64,000 nucleotides of DNA. Source: Dyadobacter sp. CY326. GTDB taxonomy: Bacteria > Bacteroidota > Bacteroidia > Cytophagales > Spirosomataceae. Every line of letters begins with the position of its first letter. Within the stretch, counting starts at the first letter, position 1. The DNA lies in contig NZ_JAJUXI010000008.1 in NCBI RefSeq assembly GCF_021390515.1, positions 1 through 64,000 on the forward strand. Reading direction: 5' to 3'. Below are positions 9,601-17,051 of the stretch, one piece after another. Both the position numbers and the translations under genes were made by a program. The notes under the pieces were generated by a model. That model did not search any database and was not told the origin of the DNA. It saw nothing but the letters and a program-made list of their open reading frames with translations.

Positions 9601-10129
9601 CGAGCAGCAAGCCGAAGCCATTGCCAAATACATGGCCGGCGATATTTCTCAGCCCTACAAAGGCAGCACGTCCATGAACATCCTGAAAATGGAAGGATTG
9701 CACCTTTGCAGCATTGGCTTAACCGACGTTCCAAATAATGATCCGGCTTACGAGCAGATCGTTTTTATTGATAAATCAAAGCGCTATTATAAGAAGTGCA
9801 TTGTATTTCGCGATAAGCTCGTTGGAGCCATTTTGATTGGAGACAAAAATGAATTTTTGGAATATAAAGATTTAATATCCAATTCCATAGAGCTTTCAGA
9901 TAAGCGTTTGCAATTGTTGCGGGCGAGCCAGAAAGTGGAGCCTCTGGAAGGGAAATTGGTGTGCTCGTGCAACAATGTCGGCCAGGGAAATTTAGAACGG
10001 GCGATTACCAGCGGATGCACTGATTTTCAGACATTATGCCAGCGCACAGGCGCAGGAACGGGCTGCGGCTCATGCCGGCCGGAAGTGAGAAGTATTTTGG
10101 AAAAAGCAGCAGAAGCAACATTAGTTTAG
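6605..10129 (+). CDS. nasA: Fused assimilatory nitrate reductase with FAD reductase and BFD domain
   Basis: A 1174-residue polypeptide joining normally separate parts. Residues 1-690 are a molybdopterin oxidoreductase. The N-terminal [4Fe-4S] cysteines are C8, C11, C15 and C43. The probable Mo-ligand is C137 in SRLCMSSAV, and a molydopterin-binding domain follows at about 575-690. From about 713 a pyridine-nucleotide/FAD oxidoreductase begins (GAGSAGLG at 718, VGGGILGLELAA, DIYAAGEIAEW). The end (about 1118-1170) is a BFD [2Fe-2S] domain starting at C1120-S-C1122. This gives a complete path NAD(P)H, FAD, Fe-S, Mo, nitrate in one chain. The ATG at 6605 is chosen because the 34 residues upstream overlap narK and lack family features. 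The linker near residues 500-580 is unusual in composition. Confidence 0.93.
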   Translation: MKTFKSTCCYCGVGCGVVVTKEGNGQLSLEGDKEHPSNKGMLCSKGMNLHYTVMDQSDRLLYPQMRMNRSMPMQRVSWDEALERTAAVFKTLIKKFGPDSVAFYVSGQCLTEEYYLVNKLIKGFIGSNNIDTNSRLCMSSAVVGYKLALGEDSVPVCYDDIEAADVIFVTGANPAWCHPIIWRRVEAHKAANPDVKIICVDPRKTDTSRSSDLHLQTAPGTDIVLNNAIGRILIEKNYIDQNFITNHTDGYADFREKVMQRTVDEAAELCGINAADIYTAAEWIGQAEGFLSFWTMGLNQSVIGVNKNLSLINLHLITGKIGKPGNGPFSLTGQPNAMGGRETGGLANMLPGHREIANPAHRAEMEAFWNTTVQIANKPGLTATEMFEALADDKLKAIWIINTNPLVSMPDMNSVENALKKSRFVVVQDISNRADTVKFADVVLPAAAWLEKEGTMTNAERRITHLPKAIDAPGEALPDAEIIWRFAAKMGFGESFNYKNTSEVYDEYTQCTANTNIDITGVDYTLLKTTRSIQWPLPASKQNNNTTPNTTGTKRLFTNHQFHTKNKKAQIHAVPDENTSEPTTPDYPLVLTNGRIRDQWHTMTKTGRVAKLNQHTPQPFLQLHPEDAKNRNIKEGQLAMIKSRRGEVRVKVNITEDVRPGLCFLPMHWGKILGSNLARANNLTSNLVDPKSKEPDFKFSAVEVSPYKKPIEKIIIIGAGSAGLGFINAYRALNQEDEIHVFSKEIYPFYNRVMLPDYISGAQHWEQLVKLREDQFEENNIIVHKGISIVHIDRNNKTAVDSNGQEHSYDRLILGMGSKAFMPKGVPNLPGIFNMRSRLDADSLMPFLKQSEPHAVIVGGGILGLELAASFLEMNVKVSVIQRSGRFMERQLDPLASELLYQELVDRGIETYFNDEVATFSGQEKVEGIRLKSGRKIACDVVVMAIGTVPVIELAREAGLDCKRGVVVNDYLQTSDPDIYAAGEIAEWNGQMWGITLAAEQQAEAIAKYMAGDISQPYKGSTSMNILKMEGLHLCSIGLTDVPNNDPAYEQIVFIDKSKRYYKKCIVFRDKLVGAILIGDKNEFLEYKDLISNSIELSDKRLQLLRASQKVEPLEGKLVCSCNNVGQGNLERAITSGCTDFQTLCQRTGAGTGCGSCRPEVRSILEKAAEATLV

Positions 10130-10133
10130 CGCC

Positions 10134-11612
10134 ATGAGAGACTATTATAATGTAAAAATAAATCTCCCGGGAGGCATTGCGTCGCCCGGTTATCTCAAAG
10201 ACATTCTGACTGCTGCGTGGAATGCGAATGTGCGCAAAGTCCGTTTCGGTTCGCGGCAGCAGTTGTTGATGTCCGTGTTTTATGAGGATATGCGTTTTTT
10301 GGAAAAAGATCTGAAAAAGAGCGGCATTTTCTACGAAATGAACACGGATCGACAGCCTAACATTGTGAGTTCTTACTGCGGAGAGGAGGTTTTCAGGACG
10401 GGACAGTGGCTCGATGCGAACGAATATCATTCCGTGCTGGACACATTTGATTATGATCCGGCATTGAAAATCAATATTTCAGACTCTAACCAAAGTTTTA
10501 CGCCGTTTTTTACAGGAAATTTAAATTTCGTTTCTTCGCCGGAGCCGCATTTTTGGTATTTATATGTGCGCAACAAACAGACAAATACGGTTTACAAATG
10601 GAATGATCTGGTTTACACGAATGAGATCGGGCGCGTTGCAAAAGTGATTGAGGATTGTATGCTTTCGGGTGAATGTTGCGGGGAAGAAAGTTTGTACGAG
10701 GCGGTGCAGCGAAAGGTTCGTTATGTGTCGCAACCCGCCACGCACGACCTAGAATTGCCTTCTTTCACACTGCCTTATTATGAAGGTTTTAACCGTTACG
10801 AATCCAGAACATGGCTTGGTTTATATCGCCGGGATGAGCAATTTCCGATCGAGTTTTTGCTGGATGCTTGCGCTTTATGTCTCAAAACACGGATTGGAGA
10901 GATTTGTATCACACCCTGGAAATCATTGGTTATTAAGGGAATAGAGGATCAATATCGTGCGGATTGGAGCAACATTCTGGGCAAGCATAACATTAATGTG
11001 CGGCACGCGGCAAACGAGCTTGCGTGGCAAACGGAGGACCATAATGAGGACGGTGCAGCACTTAAAAATGACCTGATCCATTATTTTGATAAAAATGACA
11101 TGCGCACTTTTGGTCTTTGTTTTGGTATACAAACCAAGGCGAAATCGGAGGTTTTTGGCAGTGTGTTGATCAAAAAACGACCATTATTGCAGATTGGGCA
11201 GTTGGCGATGTTTCACGTTTACGACATTTATTACACTGAAAACTTTAACCCGAACAGTCGTACGCAACTGCTTTTTGAAAAAGGGCTTTTTAAAATACAT
11301 TTGCCCGCACAGCTCGAAAAACTTTGCAGAAGATTCAATAACCAGCGCTCGCGGGAAAATTTAAGATCATTGGCACTGGAAAATGACGATTTGAAAACAA
11401 TTGTGAAACCGGTTACGCTGGTCTATCAATGCATGGACTGCTTCACTGTTTATGACCCTGAATTCGGCGACGCCGCACAAGAAATCTTGCCAGGAACGAG
11501 CTTTGATGCATTGCCGGAAACTTATTGTTGCAGCACTTGTGACAATGCCAAATCGGCCCTTATGCCGGTTGAATTGAATAAAACAGCATCATTTGAAAGC
11601 ATAGGCTCATAA
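10134..11612 (+). CDS. Nitrite/sulfite-reductase-like protein with C-terminal rubredoxin
   Basis: A 492-residue protein four nt after the nitrate reductase, so probably co-translated. The N terminus (INLPGGIASPGYLKD, then VRFGSRQQLLM) resembles the ferredoxin-like half-domain of nitrite/sulfite reductases. A second similar segment occurs at about 220-300 (TRIGEICITPWKSLVIKG). The siroheme C-x5-C/C-x3-C pattern of true reductases was not found. The C terminus is a rubredoxin with iron ligands C433-x2-C436 and C466-x2-C469 and the usual YDPEFGD and PGTSFDALP segments. The likely role is electron transfer in nitrate/nitrite assimilation. That function is inferred from domains and neighbours. Confidence 0.75.
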   Translation: MRDYYNVKINLPGGIASPGYLKDILTAAWNANVRKVRFGSRQQLLMSVFYEDMRFLEKDLKKSGIFYEMNTDRQPNIVSSYCGEEVFRTGQWLDANEYHSVLDTFDYDPALKINISDSNQSFTPFFTGNLNFVSSPEPHFWYLYVRNKQTNTVYKWNDLVYTNEIGRVAKVIEDCMLSGECCGEESLYEAVQRKVRYVSQPATHDLELPSFTLPYYEGFNRYESRTWLGLYRRDEQFPIEFLLDACALCLKTRIGEICITPWKSLVIKGIEDQYRADWSNILGKHNINVRHAANELAWQTEDHNEDGAALKNDLIHYFDKNDMRTFGLCFGIQTKAKSEVFGSVLIKKRPLLQIGQLAMFHVYDIYYTENFNPNSRTQLLFEKGLFKIHLPAQLEKLCRRFNNQRSRENLRSLALENDDLKTIVKPVTLVYQCMDCFTVYDPEFGDAAQEILPGTSFDALPETYCCSTCDNAKSALMPVELNKTASFESIGS

Positions 11613-12899
11613 ATCTGACAACCTTTTGCCTTCGTGGCGTCGATTTACGAAATACTTGGATCGCCCGATGCGCTGCGAACCGTAAATGCCCCGATGCCCT
11701 GAAACAAAATAAGCGACGATGCAAGCAATGGCGACATAGCCGCCGCAGGATGTGCCGAAAAGCTCCATCGCCATGACTGTGCAGGCAATGGGTGTGTTGG
11801 CGGCTCCGGCAAAAACGGCAACAAAGCCCATTCCGGCGAGCAACCCGGTGGGCAAAGGAATGAAGTAAGAAAGCGCACTTCCCAGCGTTGCGCCTATGAA
11901 AAATAGCGGGGTAACCTCTCCGCCCTTAAAGGCCGCTCCCAATGTCACTGCTGTGAAAATGATTTTCAATGCAAAATCGTAAGGCAGAAGCTGTTCTGAA
12001 AAAGATGCGACGATGACTGGAATCCCTAATCCAATGTAACGCGTCGTTCCCATTGCAAACACGGCAAGCGCCACAACAGCCCCGCCAATCAGCGGACGCA
12101 GCGGAGGGAAAGCGATTTTGGACTTAAAAACACTTCCTATAGAATGCGTGAGCCAGACGAACAAAGCTGAGCACAAGCCGAAAAGGAGGCCTGCGAGGAT
12201 GGAATAAACGACATTCAAAGTGGAAATATCCGGCACGAGTGCAATGTGATAATGCGTATGCCCGACCTGCCAGGCGCTGGTCGTTATGTCCGCGATGTAA
12301 GATGCTAAAAGGGCCGGAATCAACGCATTATAGCGCATTTTACCAATGACTAAAACCTCAATGCCAAATATCGCTCCGGCTAATGGCGTCCCGAAAACAG
12401 AGCCAAAGCCGGCTGCAATGCCCGCAATGATGATCAAACTTCTCTCGCGCGGATGCAGCTTGAAAATGTTGGTAAACTGATCCGCGATGGAGCCGCCAAT
12501 TTGCAGGGCTGTCCCTTCCCTACCCGCAGAACCGCCAAACAAATGCGTCACAAGGGTGCCGATCAGCACAAACGGAGCCATTTTTAACGGGATAATCTTT
12601 GCTGGCAGATGAATGTTTTCAAGCAAAAGATTGGTTCCGACTTCCACATCTTTTCCCCAATAATGATACAGGCAGCCGATCAAAAACCCCGCAACAGGCA
12701 GTAATGCAATAATCCAAAAGTGACTTTCCCGCCAATTTGTAGCCCAGTCGAGCGAGACAAGAAACAGCGCAGAAGCAGAGCCGACCAGCACGCCGATCAA
12801 AATGGAAAGCAGCAGCCATTTAAACGCAAAAAAAATAATCGGATAAACCCTGATGAGGGGAATGAGGCTTTTTAAACGACGGATTCGGTTACTTGACAT
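11607..12899 (-). CDS. ClC-family chloride channel/antiporter
   Basis: A 430-residue integral membrane protein with about ten or more hydrophobic segments. The ClC motif GSAGREGT is at 123-130, and E128 matches the gating glutamate. A later GGEVTPLFFIGATLG segment matches the family GKxxxP-type region. The start at 12899 (MSSNRIRR) is preferred over 12977, whose extra 26 residues run back over the divergent promoter region. It moves chloride or fluoride across the inner membrane; the sequence does not show which. Its stop overlaps the end of the rubredoxin gene by 6 bp tail-to-tail. On the minus strand a TAACTTTG at 12932-12939 could be its -7 element. Confidence 0.9.
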   Translation of the reverse strand: MSSNRIRRLKSLIPLIRVYPIIFFAFKWLLLSILIGVLVGSASALFLVSLDWATNWRESHFWIIALLPVAGFLIGCLYHYWGKDVEVGTNLLLENIHLPAKIIPLKMAPFVLIGTLVTHLFGGSAGREGTALQIGGSIADQFTNIFKLHPRERSLIIIAGIAAGFGSVFGTPLAGAIFGIEVLVIGKMRYNALIPALLASYIADITTSAWQVGHTHYHIALVPDISTLNVVYSILAGLLFGLCSALFVWLTHSIGSVFKSKIAFPPLRPLIGGAVVALAVFAMGTTRYIGLGIPVIVASFSEQLLPYDFALKIIFTAVTLGAAFKGGEVTPLFFIGATLGSALSYFIPLPTGLLAGMGFVAVFAGAANTPIACTVMAMELFGTSCGGYVAIACIVAYFVSGHRGIYGSQRIGRSKYFVNRRHEGKRLSDL

Positions 12900-13002
12900 T
12901 TCAGGCAGGAAGACACATTTCCTGTATCGGCCAAAGTTAAAAGTTTTTGGCAGGCTATTTTCTATATTTAAGGGCAAGAATCATCCATATCCAAACAAAT
13001 CC

Positions 13003-13380
13003 ATGAGTGACCGGGAATTAGTAATCACCAATTATGTGACCGCCTACAACAATTGCGACGTCGACGCGATGGTGGCCGACTTCGACGAAACGATCATTTT
13101 CCAAAACATTGTCAATGACGAAGTGACGATGGAATTGTGCGGACTGGAAGAGTTCCGGCAGCAAGCGGAACAAGCCATTCAGGTGTTTTCATCCAGAAAA
13201 CAAAGCATTAAAACCTTCATTCACAACGAAAACTGGTCAGAAATAGAGCTTGATTATTACGGTGTTATGGCTGTGGACTTGCCCAATGGGATGAAAAATG
13301 GAGACGAACTTAACCTCAGCGGCAAGTCCGTCTTCGAATTTTATGACAACAAAATCACGCGCTTAACGGATATCAGTTGA
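13003..13380 (+). CDS. SnoaL/NTF2-like small protein
   Basis: A 125-residue protein with the SnoaL-like NTF2 layout. The opening helix carries YVTAYNNCDVDAMVADF and is followed by beta strands ending SGKSVFEFYDNKITRL. NTF2-like folds bind small ligands or act as isomerases; no specific substrate can be read here. The ATG at 13003 is preferred over one at 12853, because the upstream part overlaps the ClC start and is not NTF2-like. The stop overlaps the end of the converging oxidoreductase by 18 bp. Confidence 0.75.
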   Translation: MSDRELVITNYVTAYNNCDVDAMVADFDETIIFQNIVNDEVTMELCGLEEFRQQAEQAIQVFSSRKQSIKTFIHNENWSEIELDYYGVMAVDLPNGMKNGDELNLSGKSVFEFYDNKITRLTDIS

Positions 13381-14307
13381 CACCACGACTTTGCCTCTGG
13401 TGTGTGCTGTTTCCACTTGCAAATGTGCCTGGCCCATTTCTTCAAAAGGAAATACGGACGAGACGTGTGATTTAATAATGCCTTTTTCAAGCAACGCTGC
13501 AATTTCTTTCATGTGCGCGCCATTTGATTCGACCAGAAAAAAATATGCATTAACACCAACAGCCTTGCCTTTTTCGGCAACCCCATCGCTTAACCCGGAC
13601 GGGATCGTAATGAGCGAGCCACCTTTTTTGATGATTTTCAGCGAACGGTCAATGTTGTCACCGCCGATTGTGTCTAGAACAAAATCGATATCCGAAGTCT
13701 GTTCCTCAAATGGACTTGCCTTATAATCAATGTGTTCGTCCGCTCCGAGACTTAGGACAAATTCCTTGTTTTCCGCCGATGCCGTTCCCACAACATAAGC
13801 GCCCAGATATTTGGCCAGCTGCACGGCATAATGCCCAACGCCACCCGCGGCCGAATGGATGAGCACTTTCTGACCTTCCTGAATTTTCGCATGCACAACC
13901 AATGCTTGCCAGGCAGTCAATGCAGCCAGCGTCGCAGCGGCGGCTTCCTCGAAGTTGATGTTAGCCGGTTTTATCGCCAGTTGGTCTGCGGGAACAGCCA
14001 CAAATTCTGCATATGCTTTGCCGTGTCCGGGAAAATTCACCATTCCGAAAACTTCGTCTTCCACTTTAAAATCAGGTGCGTTGGACGCCGTTACGATTCC
14101 CGAAATATCCCAGCCCAAGATCAGCGGATCAAGCTCTTTTAATCTGCCCGCCATGCCTTTCCCAGCACGCGTTTTCACATCGACCGGATTGATACTGATG
14201 GACTTAACCTGAACCAAGACTTCGTTAGCGGCTATTTCGGGAATGGGTAGTTCAACGGTTTCCAAGTTTTCAACGCCTCCAAATGTCTTTAATGTAATCG
14301 CTTTCAT
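13363..14307 (-). CDS. NADP-dependent quinone/zinc-type oxidoreductase (MDR family)
   Basis: A 314-residue medium-chain dehydrogenase/reductase. An N-terminal GroES-like domain (VQVKSISINPVDVKTRAGKG) precedes a Rossmann domain with HSAAGGVGHYAVQLAKYLGA at about 150-170. The structural and catalytic zinc cysteine clusters are absent, which fits the zinc-free quinone-oxidoreductase branch. It likely reduces quinones or enones with NADPH in the cytoplasm. It is transcribed divergently from an AraC regulator 92 nt away, which may control it. Confidence 0.88.
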   Translation of the reverse strand: MKAITLKTFGGVENLETVELPIPEIAANEVLVQVKSISINPVDVKTRAGKGMAGRLKELDPLILGWDISGIVTASNAPDFKVEDEVFGMVNFPGHGKAYAEFVAVPADQLAIKPANINFEEAAAATLAALTAWQALVVHAKIQEGQKVLIHSAAGGVGHYAVQLAKYLGAYVVGTASAENKEFVLSLGADEHIDYKASPFEEQTSDIDFVLDTIGGDNIDRSLKIIKKGGSLITIPSGLSDGVAEKGKAVGVNAYFFLVESNGAHMKEIAALLEKGIIKSHVSSVFPFEEMGQAHLQVETAHTRGKVVVSTDIR

Positions 14308-14338
14308 TTTTTTGTTGTTTTAAATTGACATTGCAAAA

Positions 14339-14369
14339 TTGTACAGAAACAGACGATTCCATTTGTACA
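14339..14369. promoter_or_regulatory. Repeated TTGTACA sites, probable AraC operator
   Basis: TTGTACA occurs at 14339-14345 and 14363-14369 in the same orientation, 24 nt apart. The second copy extends to the palindrome TTGTACAA. They lie between the divergent oxidoreductase and AraC genes and overlap the araC -33 element. Direct repeats about two helical turns apart suit an AraC-family dimer. Confidence 0.45.
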
Positions 14370-14394
14370 AAAATTACATTCTTCTGTAACTTTG
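14362..14394 (+). promoter_or_regulatory. Promoter of the AraC regulator; start site falls on the ATG
   Basis: TTTG at 14362-14365 and TAACTTTG at 14387-14394 give an exact -7 match with a 21-bp spacer. With the usual distance from this element, transcription would begin at about 14399-14402, on or next to the ATG at 14400. This implies a leaderless mRNA. Confidence 0.5.
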
Positions 14395-14399
14395 CGTAT

Positions 14400-15260
14400 A
14401 TGGCCAGAGCAAGTTTATACCAACCGTTTGAAATAATTTATAAAGAGCTTGATGAATGTCCGATGAGTGAACATCGGCAAAACTTCTTCGAGCTCGTCTA
14501 CATTGTGAATGGCACGGGCAAGCATTCGATCAATAAAAACCAGTTTACTTACCATCCCGGAAACATGTTCCTGATCACCCCGGACGACCAGCATTCGTTT
14601 GCGATTCAGGAAACTACGCAATTTTATTTTATCCGGTTCAGCGATATTTATATCAAAAGCAGGAAGGAACAGGAGGGCCGCGACGCCGAATGGATTCGGC
14701 GCATGGAATATATTTTGCGCAATGCGAGTCACCAGCCGGGCTGCATCTTGTGCAATCCGGGCGACAAGGTTTTGGTAAAAGCCTTGATCAATTCAATCAC
14801 AACCGAGCTCGTGAACCGGTCGCTTTATCACCAGGAGCTGATTTCACAGCTCGTCAACACGATGATCACCATTGTGGCGCGGAACATTGCCATGACGATG
14901 CCTGAGAAAGTTTCGGACAGCACAGGCAACACGGTGATGGATATCATTAATTACATTCAAGAAAACATTTACACGCCTGATTTATTGCGAATTGAAAGCA
15001 TTGGGGCACATTTTGGGATTTCAGAAGGTTACCTGGGCCGTTATTTCAAAAAGCATACGGGAGAATCTTTGCAGCAATATATTACCAATTTTAAGCTCAA
15101 ATTAGTAGAAATGCGCCTGCAACACAGCGACATGCGAATCAACGAGATCGTCGCAGAACTAGGCTTCACCGACGAAAGCCATTTGAACCGGCTTTTTAAA
15201 AAGCATAAGGGCCTGAGTCCTACGGGTTTCAGGAAGCAATTCGTTTTGGAAAATGTTTAA
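14400..15260 (+). CDS. AraC-family transcriptional regulator
   Basis: A 286-residue regulator. The N-terminal half is a cupin-like sensor (HRQNFFELVYIVNGTGKHSIN, then FLITPDDQHSF). The C-terminal 100 residues contain two helix-turn-helix units: IESIGAHFGISEGYLGRYFKKHTG and INEIVAELGFTDESHLNRLFKKHKGLSP. The ATG at 14400 is preferred because family similarity begins at YQPFEIIYKELDE. A start at 14325 would lie upstream of the promoter. Likely targets are itself and the divergent quinone oxidoreductase. The inducer is unknown. Confidence 0.9.
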   Translation: MARASLYQPFEIIYKELDECPMSEHRQNFFELVYIVNGTGKHSINKNQFTYHPGNMFLITPDDQHSFAIQETTQFYFIRFSDIYIKSRKEQEGRDAEWIRRMEYILRNASHQPGCILCNPGDKVLVKALINSITTELVNRSLYHQELISQLVNTMITIVARNIAMTMPEKVSDSTGNTVMDIINYIQENIYTPDLLRIESIGAHFGISEGYLGRYFKKHTGESLQQYITNFKLKLVEMRLQHSDMRINEIVAELGFTDESHLNRLFKKHKGLSPTGFRKQFVLENV

Positions 15261-15272
15261 TTGGATTAGACT

Positions 15273-15725
15273 ATGAAGCCATTTGTCTTGTTGCTCTTCG
15301 TATTTGGGTTGACTGCGGTTTTCTTCAAGCTGTTTAGCGGAAATTGGAATTTGCCGTTAAGCGGTAACCTGGCCATGTGTTTAATGCTGTGTTTCACTGC
15401 CTTGGGGCACTTTAAGTTTACCAAAGGAATGTCCATGATGCTGCCGGATTTCGTTCCTTTTAAAAAAGAAGTGGTTTACATTACTGGAATTATGGAAATC
15501 TTGATGGGGATTCCGCTCCTTTTTCCTGCTTACAAACAAGCGACTGGAGTCGTCATCATCATTTTTTTCATCCTTGTTCTTCCCTCCAACATCAATGCGG
15601 CCCTCAAAAACCTCAATTACGAAAAAGGCACCTACGACGGAGCCGGCCCCACTTACCTCTGGTTCCGAGTTCCATTGCAGCTCTTTTTCATAGCCTGGGT
15701 CTGGTATTTCTCGGTTTATAGTTAG
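15273..15725 (+). CDS. DoxX-like four-helix membrane protein
   Basis: A 150-residue protein with four hydrophobic segments. FTALGHFKFTKGMSMMLPDFVPFK and GIMEILMGIPLLFP fit the DoxX/MauE-like family. It lies 12 nt after the AraC gene on the same strand and is probably co-transcribed. DoxX-like proteins are linked to redox or thiol homeostasis in some organisms. No catalytic motif supports a precise role here. Confidence 0.7.
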   Translation: MKPFVLLLFVFGLTAVFFKLFSGNWNLPLSGNLAMCLMLCFTALGHFKFTKGMSMMLPDFVPFKKEVVYITGIMEILMGIPLLFPAYKQATGVVIIIFFILVLPSNINAALKNLNYEKGTYDGAGPTYLWFRVPLQLFFIAWVWYFSVYS

Positions 15726-15751
15726 CAGTTTGGGAAAAAAATTTAAATCAC

Positions 15752-15785
15752 TAGTTGGTATTTTACCAACTAAAATTTAATTTTG
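15752..15785 (+). promoter_or_regulatory. higBA promoter with overlapping operator palindrome
   Basis: TTG at 15755-15757 and TAATTTTG at 15778-15785 form a Bacteroidota promoter with a 20-bp spacer. A perfect palindrome (TAGTTGGT at 15752-15759, ACCAACTA at 15765-15772, 5-nt gap) covers the -33 element and most of the spacer. Binding there would block transcription, as expected for autoregulation by the HigA antitoxin. Confidence 0.7.
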
Positions 15786-15835
15786 TGTATCAACATGTTC
15801 CATCTATCATGGATTAAATCACCTAATTATGGAGC

Positions 15836-16129
15836 ATGGTAATTATTCAGTTACGCAAAATATCGGATTTCGCGCGCAAACATTCTGATTCGGGAAAAAG
15901 CTTGTCGGTGTGGAAGACGGTCGTAGAGGAAGCCAACTGGCGGAGGAGCAGTGACGTTCTAAGAGACTTTCCAAGAGCGAAAATAATAGCCAACAAACGA
16001 GCTCGCTTTAAGATTGTTGGCAATAAGTACCGCCTTATTGTTGAAGTGGATTACGAAGATCAGATTGTCGAGATACGGTTCGTCGGAACACATTCGGAAT
16101 ATGATCAGATTGATGCTGAAACAGTTTAA
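15836..16129 (+). CDS. higB: HigB-family toxin (mRNA interferase)
   Basis: A 97-residue basic protein of the HigB toxin family, ribosome-associated mRNA endonucleases of the RelE superfamily. The C-terminal signature [18 protein letters not shown] is typical. The core [23 protein letters not shown] carries the basic residues expected for RNA contact. It is the first gene of a toxin-then-antitoxin pair, the usual HigBA order, with 21 nt to higA. Only the ATG at 15836 fits this frame and length. Confidence 0.93.
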   Translation: MVIIQLRKISDFARKHSDSGKSLSVWKTVVEEANWRRSSDVLRDFPRAKIIANKRARFKIVGNKYRLIVEVDYEDQIVEIRFVGTHSEYDQIDAETV

Positions 16130-16150
16130 TATTGATAATCACAACAAATT

Positions 16151-16522
16151 ATGAAAAAACAATGGTTTCTTATCGAGAATGATAGCGACTATTCGCTTGC
16201 TTTGACTCGATATCAGGAAGTAAAGAATGCTGCCAAAAATAGCGAGGACCATAAAGAAAAGCTTTTGCTGGCGCACCTGATTTCGGAGTACGAAAAGATC
16301 GGAGGGAATTTGCCAAAGGTTGATCCGATTGAGCTCATCAAGATTCGAATGGATGATTTCGGTTTCAAATCGGCTGATTTGGCAAAGGAATATGGTGATA
16401 AGGGGACGGTAAGTAAAGTTTTAAATTACAAACAGGCGCTTTCCTTAACGATGATTCGCAAATTCAGCAAGCTGCTGCGCATTCCAGTTGAGGCTTTGAT
16501 GCAAGCCTATGAGCTCCGCTGA
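16151..16522 (+). CDS. higA: HigA-family antitoxin, HTH domain
   Basis: A 123-residue partner of the preceding toxin. The N-terminal half is helical and the C-terminal half is a helix-turn-helix: FKSADLAKEYGDKGTVSKVLNYKQALSLTMIRKFSKLLRIP, cited here as the region about 75-118. Antitoxins of this type neutralise HigB and repress their own operon. The palindrome at 15752-15772 is the likely binding site. Its stop lies 2 nt from the converging TlpA-like gene. Confidence 0.9.
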   Translation: MKKQWFLIENDSDYSLALTRYQEVKNAAKNSEDHKEKLLLAHLISEYEKIGGNLPKVDPIELIKIRMDDFGFKSADLAKEYGDKGTVSKVLNYKQALSLTMIRKFSKLLRIPVEALMQAYELR

Positions 16523-16523
16523 C

Positions 16524-17051
16524 TCACTTTTCAAGCGCTGCTCCAATCATCTCTTCTAGCGCTTTGCCGTGCAGATTGATGCCGATAATGGTGCCGGTTT
16601 TGTCCACTAAAACATTGAATGGTAGGGCTTCGATTTCGTAGGTTTTGGCCACTGGCGACCTCCAGAATTTAAGATCGCTGACCTGAATCCAATTGATTCT
16701 ATATTTCCGGATGATCTTTTCCCAGGCTGGCTTCTTGCTATCAAGCGAAACGCCAAATATTTCGAAGCGCTTTTCCGTGCTTGCGGACTTATTAAACTGG
16801 TTATAAATTGTTCGAAGCACCGGTTGCTCCTCCACGCACGGCGCACACCAGCTTGCCCAAAAATCAACTAAAACAACTTTTCCTTTCTGGGACGCAAGCG
16901 TAATGGTGTCGCCCGCCACGGAGGCGAGCGCTATTTCCGGCGCCTGATTCCCGACCGCAATTAAAGCCTTCTGAGCGAGTGCATTGACATTGGCCAGCAA
17001 CACGAAACTAAAACACAATTTCCTCACATTCAATATCATGCACTGCACCAT
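16524..17051 (-). CDS. TlpA-like secreted thioredoxin-fold oxidoreductase
   Basis: A 175-residue thioredoxin-like protein with an N-terminal hydrophobic signal (about 9-26) and redox motif WCAPC, cysteines C69 and C72. The cis-proline region EIEALPFNVLVD is intact. It acts outside the cytoplasm, probably reducing or shuffling disulfides. Its start codon directly follows the upstream gene's stop (TAA then ATG), so the two are translationally coupled. A second in-frame ATG four codons on could be the true start and would leave a similar signal. Confidence 0.88.
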   Translation of the reverse strand: MVQCMILNVRKLCFSFVLLANVNALAQKALIAVGNQAPEIALASVAGDTITLASQKGKVVLVDFWASWCAPCVEEQPVLRTIYNQFNKSASTEKRFEIFGVSLDSKKPAWEKIIRKYRINWIQVSDLKFWRSPVAKTYEIEALPFNVLVDKTGTIIGINLHGKALEEMIGAALEK

